64,000 nt of DNA, from the NCBI RefSeq assembly GCF_902706035.1, contig NZ_CACSJA010000005.1, forward strand, positions 1-64,000. The letters run 5' to 3'. The notes under the pieces were generated by a model, which was given only the letters and a program-made list of their open reading frames with translations, made no database searches and had not been told where the DNA came from. The stretch comes from Pantoea sp. 18069 (GTDB lineage Bacteria; Pseudomonadota; Gammaproteobacteria; Burkholderiales; Burkholderiaceae_C). The translations under genes were made by a program, and so were the position numbers. This document shows positions 19,949-29,366 of this stretch, piece by piece. Each line of letters starts with the position of its first letter. Position 1 is the first letter of the stretch.

Positions 19949-20854
19949 ATGAAAGATATCAGGAGCATGGACCTCAACCTGCTCAAGGCGTTCGACGCCT
20001 TGCTGGACGAGTGCAACGTGACCCGGGCTGCCGCGCGCCTGGGGCTGACCCAGCCGGCGATGAGCGGCATGCTCACCCGCCTGCGCGAGAGCTTTGGCGA
20101 CCCGCTGTTCGCGCGTGCCCAGCGCGGCATGGTGCCCACGCAGCGCGCGCTGGACCTGGGCCTGCCCATCAAGCAGGTGCTGGCCGGGATCGACGCGCTG
20201 CTGCAGCCACCGGTGTTCGACCCCACCACGGCGCGGCTGACCTTCACCATCGCCGCGACGGACTACGCATTGCGCGCGATCGCCGTGCCGTTTCTGGCAG
20301 CGCTCAAGCCGCTGGCGCCGCACATCCGCGTGGCGCTGGTCCCGGTCAGGAACGGGCAGGTGCAGACCCAGCTTGAACGTGGCCAGATCGGCCTGGCCTT
20401 GCTGAGCCCGGAAAACACGCCGCCGGACCTGCATGCGCGCGAGCTGTTCAAGGAGCGCTACGTCTGCGTGCTGCGCGAAGGCCATCCCGCGGCGACGGGC
20501 CGAAAACTGACGCTCAAGCAGTTCTGCGCGCTGGACCATGCACTGGCATCCTACGACGGCGGCGGCTTTCACGGCGTGACCGATGAAGCGCTGGAGAAGC
20601 TGGGCAGGCAGCGCCAGGTCACGGTGTCGGTCAAGTCCTTTCTGATCCTGCCGGACATTCTGCGCGCCAGCGACATGGTGGCCATCCTGCCCAGCCGCCT
20701 GGTCAAGGGCATGCAGGGACTGGTCATTTCCGAGCCTCCGCTCGAGGTGCCGGGATTCACCAAGACCGCCGTCTGGCACGAGCGCACCCACCACGACCCC
20801 GCGCACCGCTGGCTGCGCGAGCTGCTGGTCAAGTCCTGCGCCGCCACGCACTGA
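19949..20854 (+). CDS. LysR-family transcriptional regulator
   Basis: 301-residue DNA-binding regulator. The N-terminal winged HTH (about residues 6-65) reads MDLNLLKAFDALLDECNVTRAAARLGLTQPAMSGML, close to the NodD/NahR/SyrM-like branch; an effector-binding domain fills about 92-295. Start ATG 19949 was preferred over GTG 19937 because GAGGTGG lies at good spacing. The Old Yellow Enzyme gene lies 205 bp downstream in the same direction with an AT-rich dyad between. That makes it a plausible target, perhaps responding to an electrophilic or aromatic effector (inference). Confidence 0.9.
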   Translation: MKDIRSMDLNLLKAFDALLDECNVTRAAARLGLTQPAMSGMLTRLRESFGDPLFARAQRGMVPTQRALDLGLPIKQVLAGIDALLQPPVFDPTTARLTFTIAATDYALRAIAVPFLAALKPLAPHIRVALVPVRNGQVQTQLERGQIGLALLSPENTPPDLHARELFKERYVCVLREGHPAATGRKLTLKQFCALDHALASYDGGGFHGVTDEALEKLGRQRQVTVSVKSFLILPDILRASDMVAILPSRLVKGMQGLVISEPPLEVPGFTKTAVWHERTHHDPAHRWLRELLVKSCAATH

Positions 20855-20898
20855 CTGCCGCACCATCGCCGCTGATATAGCGCCAGGTGATGCAGATC

Positions 20899-20922
20899 AT
20901 AAATTTATAGAATTTGATTTAT
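20899..20922. promoter_or_regulatory. AT-rich dyad ATAAAT-N12-ATTTAT upstream of the OYE gene
   Basis: 6-bp arms at 20899-20904 and 20917-20922 in a strikingly AT-rich island (GATCATAAATTTATAGAATTTGATTTATTTC) in an otherwise GC-rich gap. It lies 138 bp before the OYE start. T-N11-A-like spacing fits a LysR site overlapping a promoter. Confidence 0.35.
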
Positions 20923-21059
20923 TTCAGGGTGCCACCATTTTTTGCAGTGGCCACGGAGCGTTTGTCGTTTCTGCGGCCGTTTGCGTCGCCACGCCCCGCT
21001 GCGGATTTTCCGCGGCGCGGGCCTGTCCCTTTGTCTTTTTCGCTTCCCAGAAGATCAGC

Positions 21060-22178
21060 ATGTCCGCATTGTTCTCCCCATTCACCCTCAAGGATGTCAC
21101 GCTGCGCAACCGCATTGCCGTGCCGCCCATGTGCCAGTACAGCGCCGTCGATGGTTTCACCACTGACTGGCACCAGACGCATTACGCGTCGATCGCGCGC
21201 GGCGGCGCAGGGCTGGTGATCGTCGAGGCCACGGGCGTGTCACCCGAAGGCCGCATCACCCCGGACTGCCTGGGCCTGTGGAACGACGCCCAGGCCGAAG
21301 GCCTGGCGCGCATCGCGGCCTCGATCAAGTCCGCGGGCGCCGTGCCCGGTATCCAGATCGCTCATGCGGGCCGCAAGGCCGGCGCCAACCGGCCCTGGGA
21401 TGGCGACGACCACATCGCCGCAGGCGATGCCCGCGCCTGGCAGCCTGTCGCGCCGTCGGCCATCGCTTTCGGTGGCGGCCTGTCGCGCGTGCCGGCGGAA
21501 ATGACGCTGGCCGACATCGTGCGCGTCAAGGCCGATTTCGTGGCCGCCGCGCGCCGTGCGCGCGACGCGGGCTTCGAGTGGCTGGAGCTGCACTTTGCCC
21601 ACGGCTACCTCGCGCAGAGCTTCTTTTCGGCGCATTCGAACCAGCGCACCGACGCCTACGGCGGCAGCTTCGACAACCGCGCGCGCTTTGTGCTCGAGAC
21701 GCTCGCGGCGGTGCGCGAAGTCTGGCCGCAGAACCTGCCGCTCACGGCGCGTTTCGGCGTGATCGAGTACGACGGCAAGGACGAGCAAACGCTGGCCGAG
21801 TCGATAGCGCTGGTCAAGAAGATGCGCGCAGGTGGCCTGGACCTGCTCAACGTCAGCGTCAACTTCGTGATTCCCGACGTGCAGATTCCCTGGGGCACGC
21901 CGGCCTTTCTGGCGCCCATCGCCCAGCGCGTGAGCCGTGAAGCCGGCCTGCCGGTCGCCTCGAGCTGGGGCATCGACGACGCGCAGATCGCCGAGCGCGC
22001 GGTTGCCGAGCAGCAAATGGCGCTGGTGATGATTGGCCGCGCTATGCTGGCCAATCCCCACTATCCCTATGTGCTGGCACAGGCGCTCAAGCAGGAGCGC
22101 CCTGACTGGACGCTGCCCGCGCCGTATGCGCATTGGCTGGAGCGCTATCGCGGCGCGGGTAAGAAGTCCGTGCAGTGA
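21060..22178 (+). CDS. Old Yellow Enzyme family NADH:flavin oxidoreductase (YqjM-like)
   Basis: 372-residue FMN-dependent ene-reductase that reduces activated C=C bonds of enals, enones or nitro compounds. The TIM-barrel N-terminus carries C25 and Y27 (MCQYS), the pair that defines the thermophilic-like YqjM/XenA class. Further on are GIQIAHAGRKA, the substrate-binding LHFAHGYLAQSFFS stretch and SNQRTDAYGGSFDNR. The C-terminal phosphate-binding motif is MIGRAMLANPHYP. It sits downstream of a LysR gene, suggesting inducible expression. It converges on trmB. Confidence 0.93.
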   Translation: MSALFSPFTLKDVTLRNRIAVPPMCQYSAVDGFTTDWHQTHYASIARGGAGLVIVEATGVSPEGRITPDCLGLWNDAQAEGLARIAASIKSAGAVPGIQIAHAGRKAGANRPWDGDDHIAAGDARAWQPVAPSAIAFGGGLSRVPAEMTLADIVRVKADFVAAARRARDAGFEWLELHFAHGYLAQSFFSAHSNQRTDAYGGSFDNRARFVLETLAAVREVWPQNLPLTARFGVIEYDGKDEQTLAESIALVKKMRAGGLDLLNVSVNFVIPDVQIPWGTPAFLAPIAQRVSREAGLPVASSWGIDDAQIAERAVAEQQMALVMIGRAMLANPHYPYVLAQALKQERPDWTLPAPYAHWLERYRGAGKKSVQ

Positions 22179-22205
22179 GGATGCGCATGCCGGGCTGAAA
22201 GCCGC

Positions 22206-22235
22206 GGTGCGCAGGTAGCCTGCTGCAGGCGCACC
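22206..22235. terminator. Hairpin between convergent OYE and trmB genes
   Basis: GGTGCGC (22206-22212) pairs with GCGCACC (22229-22235) around a 16-nt loop that itself holds CCTGCTGCAGG. A second small hairpin (GCGGC-GAA-GCCGC) follows near 22265. There is no clear T-run, so it may be a repeat element rather than a true terminator. Confidence 0.3.
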
Positions 22236-22285
22236 TGGCCAGATAGCGCCTGCTTCGCCCAGGCGGCGAAGCCGCTCAGGGGCGC

Positions 22286-23038
22286 TTATTTCCGGCGAAA
22301 GACCAGGTCCCAGACGCCATGGCCCAGCTTGATGCCGCGGTTCTCGAACTTGGTCAGCGGTCGGTAGTCGGGCTGGGGCGCATAGCCTTGGGCCGTGTTG
22401 GCCAGCATGGGCTCGGCCGACAGCACTTCAAGCATCTGCACGGCATAGGGCTCCCAGTCGGTCGCGCAGTGCAGGTAGCCGCCGGGCTTGAGGCGCGCGG
22501 CGAGCTTGGCGATCAGCGGAGCCTGGACCAGCCGGCGCTTGTTGTGCTTCTTCTTGTGCCAGGGGTCGGGAAAGAAGATGTGCACGCCGTCGATGCTGGC
22601 TTCGGGCAGCATGTTGTCTATGACTTCCACGGCGTCATGCCGCAGGATGCGGATGTTCTTGATGTCCTGCTCGCTGATGCGCTTGAGCAGCGCGCCCACG
22701 CCGGGTTCGTGCACTTCGCAGCACAGGAAGTTGTCATCGGGGCGCACGCGCGCAATGTGGGCCGTGGCCTCGCCCATGCCGAAGCCGATTTCGAGAATCA
22801 GCGGTGCCGTGCGGCCATAGGCGGCGGGCGCGTCCAGCGGCGCGGCCTGGTAGTCCAGCAGGAACTGCGGCCCGACTTCGGCAAAGGCCTTGGCCTGGCC
22901 GGTCGTCGTGCGGCCGGCGCGCAGCACATAGCTTTTGATGGTTTTGGGATAGGCCACGCCGGCGGGGGTATTGCCGGGCGTAGCGTCTTGGGGGGCGTCG
23001 GGGCCGGGAGCGGCCGCATGGGTTTGGTGTTCAGTCAC
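22286..23038 (-). CDS. trmB: tRNA (guanine-N7)-methyltransferase
   Basis: 250-residue SAM-dependent enzyme methylating G46 of tRNA. SAM-binding motif I is [15 protein letters not shown], the conserved post-II region is [15 protein letters not shown], and the diagnostic TrmB motif is [17 protein letters not shown]. An Ala/Pro-rich N-terminal extension of about 30 residues precedes the domain. The start codon is GTG (23036-23038), overlapping the gluQRS stop as GTGA. It is third in the FAD oxidoreductase-gluQRS-trmB operon. Confidence 0.95.
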   Translation of the reverse strand: MTEHQTHAAAPGPDAPQDATPGNTPAGVAYPKTIKSYVLRAGRTTTGQAKAFAEVGPQFLLDYQAAPLDAPAAYGRTAPLILEIGFGMGEATAHIARVRPDDNFLCCEVHEPGVGALLKRISEQDIKNIRILRHDAVEVIDNMLPEASIDGVHIFFPDPWHKKKHNKRRLVQAPLIAKLAARLKPGGYLHCATDWEPYAVQMLEVLSAEPMLANTAQGYAPQPDYRPLTKFENRGIKLGHGVWDLVFRRK

Positions 23039-24012
23039 AGGGCGTGATTGTAATTAGCTCGCCAGGCTTGAACCCACAGGGCCAATGCATCGGCCAGGGA
23101 TTTGTGGGTGCAATCGGCCACGGGCAGGCCCAGCGCGGCCGCGGCGGCGGCCAGGGCGGCGCGGCAGGCCTGGGGCGTGGACGTGTCGATGGAGCGCGCG
23201 CCATGCTGCTTGGACAGCTTCTCGCCATCGGCGCGGCGCACCAGCGGGGTGTGCAGATACACGGGCGTGGCCAGGCCCAGCGCCTGCTGCAGCAGCATCT
23301 GGCGCGGCGTGTTGTCGGTCAGGTCTTCACCGCGCACGACATGGCTGATCTGCTGCAGGCCGTCATCGACGACCACGGCCAGCTGGTAGGCCCAGAGGCC
23401 ATCGGCGCGGCGCAGCACGAAGTCGCCCACGCTGTGAACGAGGTCCTGGGACTGCGCGCCGAGCCGGCGGTCCTGCCACAGCAGGCTGCCATCGGCCGCG
23501 TCCCAGGCGGGCGCTGCCTGGCCGTCGAAGGGCAGCGCCTGGCGCGCCGCTTTTTCGGTGGCAAAGCGCCAGGCGCGCGCCGGCCGGCCCTGCAGGCCCG
23601 CGCGGCAGGTGCCGGGGTAGGGCCGTTCGACATGCCGCTGGCGTTCCATGCCCAGCCGTTCCCAGGCCATTTCGATGTCGCGCCGCGTACAGGCACAGGC
23701 ATAGGCGAGCCGGCGGGCCAGCAACTGCTGCAAGGCCTGCTCATAGAAGCTGCAGCGCCGGGATTGCCAGACCGGCGTTTCGTCGGGCCGCAGGCCGCAG
23801 GCGGCGAGCTGCTGCAGGATCAGGTCGTCGGCGCCGGCCATGCAGCGCGGCGGGTCGATGTCTTCGATGCGCACCAGCCAGCGCCCCTGGTGCGCGCGCG
23901 CGTCTAGCCAGCTGGCCAGCGCCGCAACCAGCGAGCCCGCATGCAGCGGGCCCGTGGGAGAGGGCGCAAAGCGCCCTGCATAAGAAGAAGTCGGAGTCTG
24001 CAGACGCGTCAT
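23035..24012 (-). CDS. gluQ: Glutamyl-Q tRNA(Asp) synthetase
   Basis: 325-residue truncated GluRS-like enzyme that glutamylates queuosine at position 34 of tRNA-Asp; it lacks an anticodon-binding domain, as its length shows. Catalytic motifs are the HIGH-like [13 protein letters not shown] and KMSKS-like [10 protein letters not shown]. The zinc-site cysteines lie in YACACTRRD and YPGTCRAG. The start ATG 24012 overlaps the upstream gene's stop (ATGA), and its own stop overlaps the trmB GTG. Together with trmB it makes a tRNA-modification operon. Confidence 0.94.
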   Translation of the reverse strand: MTRLQTPTSSYAGRFAPSPTGPLHAGSLVAALASWLDARAHQGRWLVRIEDIDPPRCMAGADDLILQQLAACGLRPDETPVWQSRRCSFYEQALQQLLARRLAYACACTRRDIEMAWERLGMERQRHVERPYPGTCRAGLQGRPARAWRFATEKAARQALPFDGQAAPAWDAADGSLLWQDRRLGAQSQDLVHSVGDFVLRRADGLWAYQLAVVVDDGLQQISHVVRGEDLTDNTPRQMLLQQALGLATPVYLHTPLVRRADGEKLSKQHGARSIDTSTPQACRAALAAAAAALGLPVADCTHKSLADALALWVQAWRANYNHAL

Positions 24013-25127
24013 GCCACTTTCAACGCCAGCTCCAGGCCGGAGACGAACGCGTCTTCCACGCGCGCGCCCAGGCACCAGTCGCCGCAGACGCCGAGGCTGG
24101 TCTTGCGGTTCCAGAGGAAGGGGTGGCCCAGCGTGCTCATGGTCTGCGCATGCGGCCAGAAGCGGCTGCTGACGTGGCTGGGCGTGGCATGGATGCCGGT
24201 GATTTCGGCGAAGGCTTTTTGCAGCTTGGCCTGGATGCGCGGGCCGTCATCGTTGCGGTGTTCCTGCGACCAGGCGGGGCTGGCCTGCACGGTCCAGCGC
24301 TCCATTGAGGAGCGCCCCGGCTTGGAGGATTCGCGCGCGAGCCAGGCGACGCGGTGGTGGGTGCTGCGCGCCGCATTCCAGTGGGGGCCCAGCGTGGTCA
24401 GCCCGGGCTGCTGCGCCTGGGCAAAAGTCAGGTGCAGCGTCCAGCAGGGCGCGATGTCGATTTCGCCCAGCGCCTGGCAATGCAGGTCGGCCAGGCCCGT
24501 GGGCTCGAGCAGGGCGCGCGCCAGGGGCGCGGGCAGGGCCAGCAGCACGGTGTCGAAGCCCGCATGCACGGTCTGTTCGGTCGCGTCGAGCGCATTCTCG
24601 GTCTGCAGCTGCCAGCGCGTGGGGTCGAGCCGGTCGCGTTCGAGCGCGGTGACGCGGCACTGCGTGAGCAACTGGCCCGCATCGGCGAGCGGCTGGGCCC
24701 AGGCGGCGGGCAGGCTTTGCATATGGGGCGTGGCGACCCAGTGGGACTCGCGCGGCGGCGGCACGGCGGTGGCGATGCGCCCGGCGCTGTCGAGCACGCG
24801 TATGGTGGTGGCGCTCCAGGGGCGGCACAGCTTGGGGGACAGCGCCAGCACCTGTTCGAAGCGCGGATCGCGCACGGTGAAATACTGGGCGCCGGAGTCG
24901 AAGCTGCCATGCGATGTCGAATGAACGGCCATGCGGCCGCCGACTTGCGAGCCCTGCTCGAATACCTTGACCTGATGACCGGCCTGCACCAGCGTGCGGG
25001 CGCAGGCCAGGCCCGCGATGCCCGCGCCGATCACGGCGATGACCTGCGGTCGGTGGCGGGCGCGGCGCGGGTGCTGCGCGGCGGTGGGGACGGGGGCTGG
25101 GGTGCGGAGCGTGCGCGTAGCAGTCAT
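24009..25127 (-). CDS. FAD-dependent oxidoreductase, renalase-like
   Basis: 372-residue flavoprotein with the amine-oxidase-type FAD fold. The N-terminal dinucleotide motif is [22 protein letters not shown] followed by [14 protein letters not shown]; the middle part binds substrate; the C-terminal FAD motif is [22 protein letters not shown]. This arrangement and length match the bacterial renalase/NAD(P)-binding deaminating group; the substrate is unknown. The start ATG 25127 has GAAAGG 7 bases upstream; the frame is open to 25226 but the extra sequence is not protein-like. First gene of the operon with gluQRS and trmB. Confidence 0.85.
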   Translation of the reverse strand: MTATRTLRTPAPVPTAAQHPRRARHRPQVIAVIGAGIAGLACARTLVQAGHQVKVFEQGSQVGGRMAVHSTSHGSFDSGAQYFTVRDPRFEQVLALSPKLCRPWSATTIRVLDSAGRIATAVPPPRESHWVATPHMQSLPAAWAQPLADAGQLLTQCRVTALERDRLDPTRWQLQTENALDATEQTVHAGFDTVLLALPAPLARALLEPTGLADLHCQALGEIDIAPCWTLHLTFAQAQQPGLTTLGPHWNAARSTHHRVAWLARESSKPGRSSMERWTVQASPAWSQEHRNDDGPRIQAKLQKAFAEITGIHATPSHVSSRFWPHAQTMSTLGHPFLWNRKTSLGVCGDWCLGARVEDAFVSGLELALKVA

Positions 25128-25222
25128 GTCAAGCCTTTCGGAAAACAGGGAGGCGAATTCTGCGGTCTCGCTGAGCCTCCACCGTGGACTGACTCTACAC
25201 CCTTCGCGGGGGGGCGCAGGGC

Positions 25223-26161
25223 TCAAAGTTCCTGATGGTTTTCCAGCAAAGCCGCGCGTGTGGTCGGGTGGGCCAGCTTTTCAAGCCACCACTGGAGTGC
25301 GCGCCCGGGGCTCGCATGGCCCGACGTGGTCCAGGCATAGTGGGCGCGCAGCGTGCGCGCGGGACGCACGACGGAGCGCACCACCAGCCGCCCGCTGGCC
25401 GCATGTTCATGGACCATGCCCTGGGGCAGGAAGCCGTAGCCCAGGCCGCGCAGCATGGCTTCGACCTTGGCGGCCATGCTGTCCACGGTGAGCACCTGCT
25501 GGCCGCCGAGCAGGCCTATGCTGGTCGTGTCGCGCAAGGCGGAGTCGGCGACGGCGACCACGCGGTGCTGCAGCAGCGTGTCGTCGCTGATCGGCTCGGT
25601 CATCTGCGCCAGCGGGTGGTGGGGCGCGACGGCCAGGCAGAAGACCAGCTCGCCGAGTTCCTGCAGCTGTATGCCCGCGACATTGCTCGCGTTCACGGCA
25701 ACGCCTATGGCCAGGTCGGCGCGTCCCGAACTCAGCACTTCGAGCGTTCCGCTCAATATGCCGTCACGCAGCTTGAGCCGCGTGGGTGGAGCAAGCGCAT
25801 AGAAGGCCTCGACCAGATCGAACAGCGGCCCGCGCGCGAGCGCGCCGTCGGCCACGATGGTCAGCTGCGGCTCCCAGCCCGTGGCCACGCGGCGCACGCG
25901 GTGCGCGACGCTGTCGATGTCCTGCAGCAGGCGCGCGCCTTCGCGCAGCAGCTCCAGGCCTGCCTCGGTCGGTTGCGCCTGGCGCGAGCGCCGGTCGAAC
26001 AGCAGCACGTCGAGCGCCTCTTCGATGTGGCGCACGCGGTAGGTGAGCGCGCTGGGCACCAGGCCCAGCGAACGCGCGGCGGCGGCGAAGCTGCCGGTGT
26101 CGGCAATCACCTGCAGCATTGCCAGGCTGTCGGGAGTCAGTGCGTCGCGGGGATTGGACAT
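25223..26161 (-). CDS. LysR-family transcriptional regulator
   Basis: 312-residue regulator: HTH at about 13-70 (LAMLQVIADTGSFAAAARSLGLVPSALTYRVRHIEEAL) and a periplasmic-binding-like effector domain (about 95-300). Start ATG 26161 (MSNPRDALTPDS) places the HTH at the usual distance. It is divergent from doxX, with 275 bp between. LysR genes commonly control a divergent neighbour, so doxX is the likely target. Confidence 0.9.
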   Translation of the reverse strand: MSNPRDALTPDSLAMLQVIADTGSFAAAARSLGLVPSALTYRVRHIEEALDVLLFDRRSRQAQPTEAGLELLREGARLLQDIDSVAHRVRRVATGWEPQLTIVADGALARGPLFDLVEAFYALAPPTRLKLRDGILSGTLEVLSSGRADLAIGVAVNASNVAGIQLQELGELVFCLAVAPHHPLAQMTEPISDDTLLQHRVVAVADSALRDTTSIGLLGGQQVLTVDSMAAKVEAMLRGLGYGFLPQGMVHEHAASGRLVVRSVVRPARTLRAHYAWTTSGHASPGRALQWWLEKLAHPTTRAALLENHQEL

Positions 26162-26436
26162 GGAGGGGCCGGGGTGTTCAAAGAATTTGAATGATGCCAT
26201 CAATCCGGCTGCACCAGCGTCCAAGCCTGCGAGGCCCCGGGGAAAAGAGTGCGGCCCGCGGCGCGCGAGCTATCAATGGAACAAAGCTGACAGGCGCCGA
26301 CGCGGCGCGTCACGACAATGAGGTCCATCGGATACGCGCGGCGGGCGATCGCGCCCCAGCGCCGCTGTCCGAATCGCGCGGCATGCAGCGGAATCCTCCG
26401 CTTCGACGCACACCGGGTGTTCTAGGAGGTATCGCT

Positions 26437-26862
26437 ATGTGGACTTCGCTGCAAAATCCGCTGGCCCTCGCAGGTCGTATCCTGCTGGCCCTGCTGTTCA
26501 TTCCCGCTGGCGTGGGCAAGCTCACGGGCTTTGCGGGGACCGTGGCCTACACTGCATCCGCGGGCCTGCCCATGCCGCAGGTCGCGGTGGCGCTGGCCCT
26601 GCTGGTGGAGATCGTCGCCGGCCTGGCGCTGCTGCTGGGCTGGCAGACGCGCTGGGCGGCGCTGGCCCTGGCCCTGTTCACGCTGGCCGCAAGCTTCTTT
26701 TTTCACAATTTCTGGAGCATGCCCGCGGAGCAGGCCGGGATGCAGCAGATGCTGTTCTACAAGAACCTCGCGGTGATGGGGGGCTTGCTGGCATTCGCGG
26801 CGTTTGGCGCGGGCGGGCTGAGCATAGACGCGCGCCGCTCCCTTTCACCCGCAGTACGCTAG
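26437..26862 (+). CDS. DoxX family membrane protein
   Basis: 141-residue inner-membrane protein with four hydrophobic helices. The family motif RILLALLFIPAGVGKLTGF at the N-terminus, the central ALLVEIVAGLALLLGW and the C-terminal FYKNLAVMGGLLAFAAFG mark DoxX/DoxD-like proteins. Their roles in thiol or redox metabolism are only partly known. A near-perfect Shine-Dalgarno, AGGAGGT (26424-26430), sits 6 bases before ATG 26437, so the gene may be well expressed. It is divergent from a LysR gene and convergent with trhO. Confidence 0.9.
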   Translation: MWTSLQNPLALAGRILLALLFIPAGVGKLTGFAGTVAYTASAGLPMPQVAVALALLVEIVAGLALLLGWQTRWAALALALFTLAASFFFHNFWSMPAEQAGMQQMLFYKNLAVMGGLLAFAAFGAGGLSIDARRSLSPAVR

Positions 26863-26897
26863 AGCGGCCGAGCCGGCCAGGCGATGCGCTGGGGTTG

Positions 26898-27659
26898 CTA
26901 TCCCGCCGAAGGGGGCAGCTCGCTGGTCGGCACGGTGTCCAGCGCCGGGTCGAGCACGCGGCGCTCGTCGAATACAAAGCAGCCGCCGCGGTAATGCGCG
27001 CCGTCGGTCTCCTCGAAATATTTGAGGATGCCGCCCTCGAGCTGGTAGACATGCTCGAGGCCTTGTTCGCGCATCAGGATCGCGGCTTTTTCGCAGCGTA
27101 TGCCGCCCGTGCAGTAGCTGACCACGGTCTTGCCTTCGAGCTCGGCCTGGTGGGACTGCAATGCGGCGGGAAACTCCGTGAACTTGGCGATGCGCCAGTC
27201 AATGGCCGACTCGAACGCGCCGGCGTCGACCTCGAAGTCGTTGCGGGTGTCTAGCGTGACCACGGGCCGGCCTGCGTCGTCATGGCCTTGTTCAAGCCAC
27301 TGGCGCAGCCGTGCGGGGCTGACCGAAGGCGCGCGGCCATGGGCCGGCTTGATGGCAGGATGGTCCATGCGGATGATCTCGCGCTTGACCTTGACCAGCA
27401 TCTTGCGAAACGGCACATCGCTGGACCAGCTTTCCTTGGGCGCGAGGTCGGCGAAGCGTTCATCGGCGCGCAGCGCATCGACGAAGCCGTGCACTTGCGC
27501 GGGCGGGCCGGCGAGAAAGAAATTGATGCCTTCCTCGGCCAGCAGGATGGTGCCCTTGAGTTCGGCGGCCAGTGCGCGCGCCAGCAAGGTCTCGCGCAGC
27601 GCCTGCGCGTCGGGCAATGCCACGAACTTGTAGCAGGAAATATTGAGAATGTCAGTCAC
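26898..27659 (-). CDS. trhO: tRNA uridine(34) hydroxylase TrhO (YceA), rhodanese-like
   Basis: 253-residue protein that hydroxylates U34 to ho5U in tRNA in an O2-dependent way. N-terminal domain with [11 protein letters not shown] (the EGIN motif), then a rhodanese domain (about 120-225) with [15 protein letters not shown] and the catalytic loop [12 protein letters not shown] (Cys about 183). The C-terminal GGCFVFDER is typical. Start codon is GTG at 27659. The last residues are unremarkable. Last gene of the leftward sulP-GGDEF-flhG-like-trhO string, 40 bp after its neighbour. Confidence 0.94.
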   Translation of the reverse strand: MTDILNISCYKFVALPDAQALRETLLARALAAELKGTILLAEEGINFFLAGPPAQVHGFVDALRADERFADLAPKESWSSDVPFRKMLVKVKREIIRMDHPAIKPAHGRAPSVSPARLRQWLEQGHDDAGRPVVTLDTRNDFEVDAGAFESAIDWRIAKFTEFPAALQSHQAELEGKTVVSYCTGGIRCEKAAILMREQGLEHVYQLEGGILKYFEETDGAHYRGGCFVFDERRVLDPALDTVPTSELPPSAG

Positions 27660-27699
27660 GGTAAACGCCTGGAATCAGGCCGTTGCGATGCGCGGTCGT

Positions 27700-28548
27700 T
27701 CAGACCGTCAGCATCGATTTGATCTTGTTGGCCAATTGTGCAACGGACAGCGCAGCCGCACAGCCCGGAGTGGCTTGCAGCAGCAACTGCCGGCGCATGA
27801 CCGAGTCGCGCACCGCCGGGTCGGCGGGAATGTCGCCCATGTGGATCAGCCGCAGGGGCTGGCCTTCGGCCGTGGTCACGAAGCGGTTGAGCACCTGCTG
27901 CAATTGCCCGGTGATCGCGCGGCCATCGCCGGCGCGCACCGCCTGGTTGATGATCAGGCGCATGTGCTGGCGCTTTTGCTGGGTGGCGAGCACCTTGATC
28001 GCCGCATAGGCGTCGGTCAGCGAAGTCGGTTCGGGCGTGGCGACGATCATCACTTCGTCGGCCATGGAGACGGAAAACAGCACCACGTCGGAAATGCCCG
28101 CGCCGGTATCGAGCAGCACGATGTCGAAGCGCGGCGCCATGGCCTCGACGACCTGCAGGAACTTGGCGCGGATTTCGGGCGTGAGGTGCGAGTATTCGAC
28201 CATGCCCGAGCCGGCGAGCAGCACCGAGAAGCCGCCGGGGCCGGCGAGCAGCGCATCTTCGAGCGCGGCCTTGCCGGTGAACACGTCATGCAGCGTGATC
28301 TTGGGAAACAGGTTCAGCACCACGTCGAGGTTGGCCAGCCCCAGGTCGGCGTCGAGCACCAGGACCCTGAGGCCGTGGCGCGTCAATGCGGCCGCCAGAT
28401 TGGCCGAGACAAAAGTCTTGCCTACACCGCCCTTGCCGCTGGTGATGGCAATGATCTTGGCCCGATGCTGCGGGCGCGTGCGCACCGCTTCGCCCATCGG
28501 CGTGGTCGTGGGAATGGCGGGGTGGGAGGGCAGCACGGCTTCGCTCAT
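27700..28548 (-). CDS. MinD/ParA-superfamily ATPase, FlhG-like
   Basis: 282-residue P-loop ATPase with deviant Walker A SGKGGVGKT (about residues 37-45), DADLGLANLDVVLNL (the form typical of FlhG/COG0455 rather than of MinD itself) and Walker B FDIVLLDTGAGIS. A 30-residue N-terminal tail precedes the P-loop, as in FlhG proteins that activate FlhF or bind FleQ. No flagellar or min genes are nearby. It follows a diguanylate cyclase gene by 10 bp, so a link to c-di-GMP output or cell polarity is plausible but unproven. Confidence 0.85.
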   Translation of the reverse strand: MSEAVLPSHPAIPTTTPMGEAVRTRPQHRAKIIAITSGKGGVGKTFVSANLAAALTRHGLRVLVLDADLGLANLDVVLNLFPKITLHDVFTGKAALEDALLAGPGGFSVLLAGSGMVEYSHLTPEIRAKFLQVVEAMAPRFDIVLLDTGAGISDVVLFSVSMADEVMIVATPEPTSLTDAYAAIKVLATQQKRQHMRLIINQAVRAGDGRAITGQLQQVLNRFVTTAEGQPLRLIHMGDIPADPAVRDSVMRRQLLLQATPGCAAALSVAQLANKIKSMLTV

Positions 28549-28558
28549 CGCACTGCTT

Positions 28559-29359
28559 TCAACGGCCTGCGTCCGGCGTGTCCGTGGGGTCGGCCTGGAT
28601 CACGTTCGATTGATCTGCTTCATTCGCATGAAGATACATGGACAGGGGGCCAAACAACATGCTTTTTTCTTCTGCACTCACGGTGCTGTCGGGTTGCTCT
28701 TCGATGCAGATACGGTTTCGGCCAGCGGATTTTGCCTGATAGAGCTGGTTGTCCGCGCGTTCGATCCACAGTTGCGTGGTGCTGCGGATCCATTGCAGGG
28801 CATAGGCGCCGCCAATGCTCACGGAGACATTCAGGTCCAGGGCCGGCGAGACGCGGATCGTGGTCGACTCGACCGCTTCGCGTATGCGCTCGGCGATGGA
28901 GCGGCCAAATGCTGCCTGGCACGAGGGCAGCACGATGGCGAATTCCTCGCCGCCGTAGCGCGCCAGGGTGTCCATGGGGCGCACGCAGCCGAGCAGCGTG
29001 CGGGCCACGGATTGCAGGACGATGTCGCCCGCGATGTGGCCATGGGTGTCGTTGATTTTCTTGAAATGGTCGATGTCGAGCATGAGCAGCAGTGCGGCTT
29101 CGCCCGACCGGGCCATGCGGTCGATTTCGCGCTCGAGCACGGTGCGAAAGTGACGGCGGTTGGCCAGGCCCGTCAGTGGATCGCGCAAGGAAAGGTCGCA
29201 CAGACCATCAATCACTGCCTGAAGGTAGCGAGTGGGCGTCTCGTTGGGCAGCACCAGACTCGGCGCACCAGCCTGGGTTACCAGGCTGTGGGCCGTAGAC
29301 AGGCGCAGGTCGCGCAGGAAGACAGATTGATAGGTCGCAGAACCAGTCACAAATTGCAA
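28559..29359 (-). CDS. GGDEF-domain diguanylate cyclase
   Basis: 266-residue soluble protein: a short N-terminal part (1-55) without a recognised sensor domain, then a GGDEF domain (about 56-225) starting at LSLRDPLTGLANRRHF with catalytic RYGGEEF (about 133-139). Metal/substrate residues lie in LMLDIDHFKKINDTHGH, and IGGAY and the C-terminal AKSAGRNRI are present. No RxxD inhibitory site precedes GGEEF (TLARYGG), so product inhibition may be weak. The start is TTG 29359 (seven bases after the sulP stop) or GTG 29350; both lack a clear Shine-Dalgarno, suggesting coupling to sulP. Confidence 0.88.
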   Translation of the reverse strand: MQFVTGSATYQSVFLRDLRLSTAHSLVTQAGAPSLVLPNETPTRYLQAVIDGLCDLSLRDPLTGLANRRHFRTVLEREIDRMARSGEAALLLMLDIDHFKKINDTHGHIAGDIVLQSVARTLLGCVRPMDTLARYGGEEFAIVLPSCQAAFGRSIAERIREAVESTTIRVSPALDLNVSVSIGGAYALQWIRSTTQLWIERADNQLYQAKSAGRNRICIEEQPDSTVSAEEKSMLFGPLSMYLHANEADQSNVIQADPTDTPDAGR

Positions 29360-29366
29360 ATCAGTG

